From Sparassis latifolia (taxonomy: Eukaryota > Basidiomycota > Agaricomycetes > Polyporales > Sparassidaceae), in contig CM031556.1 of assembly GCA_018466975.1 (NCBI GenBank), forward strand, positions 1,736,001 to 1,800,000: a DNA stretch of 64,000 bases, written 5' to 3'. The position numbers and the translations under genes are program-made. Of the stretch, positions 58,197-64,000 are shown piece after piece. The notes below the pieces were generated by a model that saw only the letters and a list, made by a program, of their open reading frames with translations, ran no database searches and was not told where the DNA came from. The stretch's first letter is position 1. Each line of letters opens with the position of its first letter.

Positions 58197-58874
58197 ATGT
58201 TGAAACGCCAGAGAGCGCCGTCGCCCCTCCCCGACTTTCCACAGGTATCCCATGAGGTGGCCCTCGATGTTCACGAGCGCGTCGTGAAGCGAAGAAGGCA
58301 CTTGGCGCCCCCGAGCAACGGCCCTCGGGGAAGTGCTATCAATGGCGGCGAAGAAGAGGAGGATGATCAGGATGATCAGACGTGGTTGCTGGATGAGGGA
58401 CGCCCGGAGTACTCGCGGGGAATATCAAGATGGCAGGAGGAGGCGGGGCTCTATAAGGCTGCCAACACCCTACTCCACGATCTACATGCAGAACAGAGAC
58501 ATCGCATGACATTCTCGTCGTCGTCTTCTTCTACACCACCACTAGCAGCGCATGAGGCACACTCGCCATTGGACAACGGAGCACATGTGTCTTGGCTGTC
58601 GTATCCCACCAAAGATCCCTGTTCGCCGATTCACGGGGCACCTTCTCAAATTCATCAAGAACATCCCAAGCATGTATTCTTTGACGATGCCATACCACCA
58701 GCGGAGGCGGAAGGTCAGAGCGTGACACAACGCTATGAAGACACGAACAGGTCTTTTTGTTCCCCATTTATCTATTGGTCAAACTTAACAGGTGTTAACA
58801 GATATCTCGGGTCCCTGTTTCTCAGCCGCAGACGGCTATTGGATACACATGAGGACCATGAGCATTCGCCTTGA
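58197..58874 (+). CDS. conserved-looking hypothetical protein
   Basis: Starts MLKRQRAPSPLPDFP with a nuclear-type basic patch (VVKRRRHLAPP), an acidic DDQDDQTWL stretch and a helical Trp-containing SRGISRWQEEAGLYKAANTL. The intron (about 58754-58799, GTCTTT to AACAG) joins RYEDTNR to YLGSLFLSRRRLL, a short block that reads like a conserved C-terminal motif; without it the frame ends in unrelated sequence. About 210 residues, no known domain. Function unknown; the basic N terminus hints at a nuclear role. Confidence 0.6.
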   Translation: MLKRQRAPSPLPDFPQVSHEVALDVHERVVKRRRHLAPPSNGPRGSAINGGEEEEDDQDDQTWLLDEGRPEYSRGISRWQEEAGLYKAANTLLHDLHAEQRHRMTFSSSSSSTPPLAAHEAHSPLDNGAHVSWLSYPTKDPCSPIHGAPSQIHQEHPKHVFFDDAIPPAEAEGQSVTQRYEDTNRSFCSPFIYWSNLTGVNRYLGSLFLSRRRLLDTHEDHEHSP

Positions 58875-59398
58875 CTCGTCAGTCAGTCCTTCCTAGACAT
58901 CGTCAGTTCATCACTGACCATAATGGCGCAGATCTCAGTCATTACATTGCATCGCACTCATGAAGATTATTCTGTTCACGGGCACGCGTCATGATCCCAC
59001 ATTAGCCCTCATACACGCATCCATCGCATTTGCTCTCGAGTCCACTCCGGCAGTTTTCAGGCATCACACGCAAATATTGTACCTTTATGTTGGGATCTAT
59101 CGACCATTGGATCATCTGTCTCCGTATTTTTAATATTGTACATGCCTCCTAGAAACACAATCCACAAGCTAGTACTGTATGTGTCAAAATGGCACAACGA
59201 CCATCAAACTCACCGAACCACCACCTAACAACTACTTACACAACGCGAACGAAAAATCTGGATAGCAATATGAAACAAATCATTAGGTATCGAGGATGGA
59301 ACCAATTGCATATGCCGCAGCACACCAAATCGAAAAATCCTCCGTCTACAAGCAGATGTCGTGCGACCACATAGTCAAGCTGACCTCGTCATGCGAGT
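58875..59398. other. intergenic, convergent 3' ends
   Basis: 3' ends of the hypothetical and frataxin genes; nothing else seen. Confidence 0.4.
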
Positions 59399-60142
59399 TT
59401 TGGGGTATGTACCTCAGATGTCAGATCTAGCCTGACACGGCGTTCGAAGGCCTTGCTGAGCTCTGCGTCTAAGAGGTCGCCCAATGACTGGCCGTCTCGT
59501 GAATATATCCATTCATCTGTTGCTTCTGAGTAGTCGTAACGCTTTGGACCACTGTTCACGCAATGCCGCTCGCGAAAGTTACTCAGTGAGAGGATGAGGG
59601 ACGCACCTCAGTGGTGATGACAGCCAGATCTGTTTGTTAGGCGGCTGCTTGTTGATAACATACGTCCCTTTGTCACCGAGCTTGAGTGTCAAGACGCCAC
59701 TCTAGTCCAGCCGTCATGAGAGTCCCCAGTGCACGATCTCTGGATCAGTACTTACACTGTACTCCACCTCGTACTCTGCGTTATTATTTGTATCAAGTAG
59801 TTCCTCCAGAGACTCCAAGAGATTCTCCATAGCCGTGTCTGAGTACTCATGGTACTTCTCGATAGAGATATCACTGTATGCATGCAGCAAAGTCAGGTCA
59901 GGATCGCGCGCTTGATACCACGATCTTATCACCGACCTGTGATTAAGCTGCGGGGGAGGTGTTGCGTACTGCCGTCTGAGACACGGCAGATTACTCTGAA
60001 GCTGCTGACTCTGCTTAGGCAGTACGCGAAGATGAGGGACTAGCGTCGGAGCTGCAAGCCTAGTAGCTCGAGCTGAGCATCTGGCATACCGGACAGCTTG
60101 TCGTAAGACCATGACTGGGTGAAGGAAGAGTGTGATGCCCAC
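59399..60142 (-). CDS. YFH1: frataxin, mitochondrial
   Basis: Iron-binding activator of the mitochondrial cysteine desulfurase complex for Fe-S cluster assembly. Arg-rich presequence ([13 protein letters not shown]). The acidic helix [20 protein letters not shown] is the iron-binding surface. An intron then joins EYEVEYS to [20 protein letters not shown], with [11 protein letters not shown] joined to [20 protein letters not shown], the signature frataxin beta-sheet, and [16 protein letters not shown]. Ends VHTPKLA. Normal length after cleavage. The ATG at 60112 is an alternative start. Tandem with the rhodanese gene upstream (same strand). Confidence 0.95.
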
Positions 60143-60503
60143 CGCTCAACTCGACCAAACTCAATGCCGTGCGGAAAGGTCGTTCGCGATGGCGCAATAC
60201 TCGACTAAGGTTAGGGTTACTGCCAAGACTCTCGTCGGACGGAGAGCCGAAAAAACCTTCCTCAACGTGAAAAAAATGCGTACATACGACCGCAGAAAGT
60301 GCGCAGACGTTCACCAACTCAGACTAGTACTGTCATAGTAAGGAGAAATAGCTTGCATGCCGTTGCCAGAGGTGAGCGCACCCTTTATGCTGTAATATAC
60401 ACAATTGAAGCGCCTGATGATGAGTATCGTCTCAAATGCAACCGCCAGATAATGTACAGTCCAATCGATTGTGCAGATAAGAGTCCTATGTTGCGCACAC
60501 ACT
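60143..60503. promoter_or_regulatory. frataxin upstream region
   Basis: 361 bases between rhodanese stop and frataxin start on the same strand; no clear motif. Confidence 0.4.
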
Positions 60504-61149
60504 TCACGACGGGGGTGTGATCCCTTCCTTCTTGACCCAGTCCAGCCAGGAACCCTTATAGTTTGCGAGGCTGCAGAGGTGTCAGCGCGGAGGGAACGCG
60601 CATGAGTCATCGGCAGACGCACTTTTTGAAACCGTTCCTCTTCGCAATATCGCATGCACTGCCAGATCTCTTCCCACTGCGGCAGTAAAATATAATCTCC
60701 TGGTCCTGCTTTGGCTTGTCAAAGCCATAGAGCGCCTTGAAGGCCGCTGGGTTGAGATGCAGCGCACCCGCGAGGACGGAAAGCGGGAGGTTGACGGAAG
60801 AGGGAATGGAACCCAGCCGAACTTCGTCAGGCTCACGCACGTCAATTATGTAGAAATCCTTAAGATGTTCGGTCAGAGCGACGTATGGAGGCACTCGCAT
60901 ATGACTCACCGAGCTCGGCTCCAAGGTCTTGGGCTTCACGTCGTTATACCCCAAGATCTTAGCATCCCAGTCTCGCAGCACATCGTTCAATGTCTCGAGG
61001 AATTTTTTCTTCTCCTCGTCGTCCGCGGCTTTCTGGGACTCGAAGCGCACTATCTGCTGGGCGGCGAGCATGGGACGCGCGAGGGGTCTTGAGCGTGTAG
61101 CTGCATGGGCGAGGACCGCACAGCGTGATATAGATATGCGGGAGAACAT
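60504..61149 (-). CDS. rhodanese-domain protein, probably mitochondrial
   Basis: Single rhodanese domain (sulfurtransferase fold). Starts MFSRISISRCAVLAHAATRS, a likely mitochondrial presequence, followed by a helical VRFESQKAADDEEKKKFLET. Rhodanese blocks: FYIIDVREPDEVRLGSIPSS, VNLPLSVLAGALHLNPAAF, EIIFYCRSGKRSGSACDIA with the catalytic Cys in CRSGKRS, NYKGSWLDWVKKEG. The second intron gives FKNLANYKGSW. The first (859-909 within 60000, i.e. 60859-60909, GTGAGT...TTAAG) is 51 bases, in frame and open, so it may be retained. Frataxin lies next downstream. Confidence 0.88.
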
Positions 61150-62149
61150 CACGGCAGGAAGGTAGGGATTGTGTTTGAAATTAGAGGTACAGTCTAGGCA
61201 AACTTTTCGCTCGGTTGGTCGAGCTGTGAGCAGGATCGGAAGGGATCGTGGATAACGATACACGCGCCGGCGCTTATATTAATGCACGATCTTCGCGTCA
61301 GTGGCGGAAATGGCCACGTGACACAGCGAAAACGTGACTTTGGCGCTACTCACTATTGGCTGACGCAGAATTGCCTCACCTTCCCTTGCTCTCCTCCTCC
61401 TCTCTCACTTCCCATGTACATTCGTTCCTTCCTCGATTTCGTTGCGGTCAGGCAACTCCATCTGGCGGGCTTAAATGTCGTAACCGTTCCTGATACTGCC
61501 ATGAAGCCCCATCTTTCTCTCACAGCTATTCGGAATTGTCGACAATGAATTCGGAATGTTGACGTTACCCACTGCTATCCGCCATCCAGTTTACTACAGT
61601 CTGGTTCTCGCTTGCAATCCTGTGGCTTTGGGTGCTATTGATTCTTCAGCCGCTGTGGTGCCCAGTCAGGTCACGATGGTTCGTCCACATGCTATGTCCG
61701 CTGTGTATTCATGCTCTCCCTCTAGTGGTTCTCTTGCCCTGACGATTCATCTCTATCTTTGAGCCTATGGCTGTTGTAGGTCATAACTGCTCCATCTCAG
61801 CACTTGCTTGAGGTTTGTCGCCGTGCATGGAGTTGCCGGCTATTCTACTATTTCTAGCTTGTGCTATGTTGCCGGGACTCATTGGCGGACCTGGATCTGG
61901 TGTGAAGAGACATGTCGACTTTCACAGCAGCGACAACGTTCATTCCTCTCATCCTCTCATGCTGCTCAGGCTGTCTCAAATCCTAATTCTCGATGGCGTC
62001 GCCTGTGCCTGCGATGTGTTTACTCATGTTTGCTTTTGCCGAACTGGCATGTCATGTGCCGCTGTGACTTCTGCGTGTCGCGTGTCACGCCGAAACCGAA
62101 GTGGTGTCTGCTCATCGCGCCATTCAAAGCATTTAGCAACATCACAGCT
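61150..62149. promoter_or_regulatory. divergent region, rhodanese / copper transporter
   Basis: About 1 kb between divergent starts. No TATA and no confident copper-response element found. Open frames here (for example from 61556 or 61815) carry no recognised domain. Confidence 0.4.
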
Positions 62150-62877
62150 ATGGCCTCTTCAATGACCATGACCTCTGCATCGACCAGCATGGCCGTGTCG
62201 TCTGCGGGCACCTTGTCGATGACCCCGTCTTCTCCGATGTCAACGTCCATGTCATCTAGCATGACGCCAATGGTGCCGTATCTGCATTTCATCGGCGGCG
62301 ACAGCCTGTTATTCAAGCCGTGGGCACCTTCGTCGCACGGAGCGATTGCGGGTGCGTGCTTCGGACTTATCGCGCTCGCCATTGTCGAGCGGTGGGTATC
62401 TGCGATGCGCGCGGTGCTGGAGGCGTACTGGCGGCGGAGGTGTGTGACCTCGTATTTACATACACGCACATCTAATCTCAGATATTCCTGGTAGGATGCG
62501 GGCGATCATAGTTGCGCAAGCTTCTGATCCTCCGACACCGTCGAAAGAGAAATCCGCGGCAGACGTCGAGGCGTTCACCTCGAGGCGCAGCTCGCTGGTC
62601 GTCGTCGAGAGGCCGCCTCCGATCTTCCCGCCTTTCATCTGGCAGCACGACTTCTCGCGCGGGGCTCTTTTGACCTTGCAAGCGCTGCTGGCCTATGCCA
62701 TGATGTTGGCTATCATGTGTGTTTTCTTTACGCGTCTGCGTTGGCGGGGCATCGAGTCTCATAACGCCTTGCAGGACGTTCCAGGCGGCGTACCTCATAT
62801 CCGTAGTGGTCGGACTGGGGATCGGAGAGGTCATGTTCGGGAGATGGGCGTCGGGAGGCAGCCATCTATTCCATTGA
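62150..62877 (+). CDS. CTR: Ctr-family copper transporter
   Basis: Three-helix plasma- or vacuole-membrane Cu(I) channel. Met-rich N terminus (MASSMTMTSASTSMAV, SMTPSSPMSTSMSSSM) for metal capture. Helix 1 follows YLHFIGGDSLLFKPWAPSS: AIAGACFGLIALAIVERWVS. Cytosolic loop with an intron (about 62438-62494). Then FIWQHDFSRGALLTLQALLA, helix 2 with M-x3-M (MLAIM). A final intron, donor phase 2 (ATC AT|GTGTGT) and acceptor TTGCAG|G, restores MTFQAAYLISVVVGLGIGEV with G-x3-G in helix 3, then MFGRWASGGSHLFH. All Ctr hallmarks are present; intact. Confidence 0.93.
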
Positions 62878-64000
62878 TACCTCGGTGCTCCTCACAACGG
62901 GCGTTGTGCAGGCGTTGTTCTTTTTTTTGCGCGTCTATGGAAAACACCATGCCTCGCACGCGAATGTAATCTGATTAAATCAGTGTTCGAGCGTTGGATT
63001 CTAAATTTGTCGGAGGGTTGTGTTTTGAGTTTTTGAGTTTGGATGGTATCTGTTGACTCCCTTGATAATACACGAAGATCCATACCGATGCTCAGGCCTC
63101 AGGAAGGCTACTTGCTATACACGAGGGTCGGTTTCGGGATCTTCAGATCTAGAAGTGAGTACTATCTTTGACTCACCTCCCTTGCTGGTGCTACAGGACA
63201 GTGACTCATTCTCCAGTACGCGATTATACCTCCGCACAATACAAAGTTATCTGCCGCGAGAGTTTTTGCCACAGGCGAAGCTTGATCATTTCCCCGGAAA
63301 CACCTCGACCTTGCCTCCACTAACTTCGAATACTGTATATGTCTTCGTGCTATTCGATGACCGACTATCACCGTCCCTTTTCAGAGAGCAGGCAGTTGTT
63401 AATGGCGCTATTTGCACCGGTGACAGGGCCGGATCCCAGAAGAGTAGATGCTGGCCCCCTTCTCCTGTGTCAGTACCAAAAGTGCTCATTGCATAAATGG
63501 TAGCTAACTCGCTGTGCCAGACCCTCGGCGACCCTCCAAGCCCACTGGCATTCTCGAATTCTCGCGGCCGCACCTGCTGTTATTTGAGTTTAGCTAGGTT
63601 TAGCTCCAGTGGACGAGGCCCCGATGACGTCCCGAGTTCGTACAAAAACGTGCACGAGCACTGTCGGGGAGCTGATCGAACGTCCGCGGTGCAGCACTTA
63701 TCTCGAGGGTCCGTCCGGCGGATTATTTGAGTCCGCGACCGTATCTCCTCGTCGCTGGGGGAGATCTCCAGAGTTGGTGCGTGCTGTTGTGTTTTATTTC
63801 TGTTGTGTCAGATTCAATCCGAGGCTGTACGATCGCTGGACCTTTCAGGCCCTTGGGAAGGACGTTGCGGGTGGACATACGGCGCGGCGCGAGTACATAT
63901 GCTGGACGCCGAATGGTCGTGGAGATGTTCGGTTTCGCCGCTGACCGTGCGCAAGCACATGGATAGCTGGTGCGTCGCGACGCGCGCCTGGAGTTTTTTT
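62878..64000. other. right end, no gene assigned
   Basis: Several open frames. A minus-strand frame near 63300-63570 (LATIYAMSTFGTDTGEGGQH) and another near 63730-63950 (STTIRRPAYVLAPRRMSTRN) may be exons of a gene entering from the right edge, but I recognise no family and no full joins. Confidence 0.35.

Noticed and set aside
61550..62149. Upstream exons of the copper transporter (frames from 61556 or 61815)
   Set aside because: Ctr proteins start with the Met-rich segment at 62150; the upstream frames have no recognised motif.

Overview
The window is nuclear DNA of a filamentous basidiomycete, most likely a wood-decaying agaricomycete and plausibly Polyporales (inference). Almost every gene is cut by many introns of about 50-60 bases with GT(A/G)NGT donors. 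Genes are packed on both strands with gaps of 0.2-1 kb. The content fits this group: bicupin oxalate decarboxylase, GH27 alpha-galactosidase, MYND proteins, a Tnp2-type transposon, and an expanded lineage-type SAM methyltransferase family. No viral, plasmid or bacterial feature was seen.

Layout. 1-9 kb: 6-phosphogluconate dehydrogenase (cut by the left edge), divergent from a mitochondrial branched-chain aminotransferase; a trypsin-like protease; a MYND-finger protein; a GH27 alpha-galactosidase. 9.5-13 kb: a tandem array of GNAT-type acetyltransferases (two gene-length copies and one dead fragment). 13.2-15.5 kb: a tiny zinc-binding protein, a U6 snRNA gene and an oxalate decarboxylase without a signal peptide. 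15.6-28.5 kb: methyltransferase copies 1-3 around a hypothetical gene and a CACTA/Tnp2-like element with two convergent genes (18.0-24.7 kb). 28.8-38 kb: 6-phosphogluconolactonase, a PXA-domain protein, a serine-rich membrane protein and two tandem RBR ubiquitin ligases. 38.4-41.9 kb: methyltransferase copies 4 (dead) and 5 (intact) and an inverted, decayed GNAT copy. 42.4-58 kb: conserved nuclear genes (RBM26/27-like protein, Mph1/FANCM helicase, G-patch zinc-finger protein, BET bromodomain protein, WDR70-like protein). 58-64 kb: a hypothetical protein, frataxin, a mitochondrial rhodanese and a Ctr copper transporter, then an unassigned right end.

How the genes relate. Two of the three oxidative pentose-phosphate steps are encoded here (lactonase and dehydrogenase) about 28 kb apart. 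Frataxin, a mitochondrial rhodanese and a copper transporter lie side by side and share a metal/sulfur theme. Housekeeping genes alternate with blocks of two duplicated families (methyltransferase and GNAT) that show birth and decay: intact copies, shifted splice sites, altered C termini and fragments.

Two conserved genes, Mph1 and the BET gene, carry single reading-frame breaks that no convincing intron explains. They are either assembly errors or real lesions. Coordinates for spliced genes run from start codon to stop codon and include introns. Exon joins were worked out by eye from splice signals and family conservation, with no transcript data.
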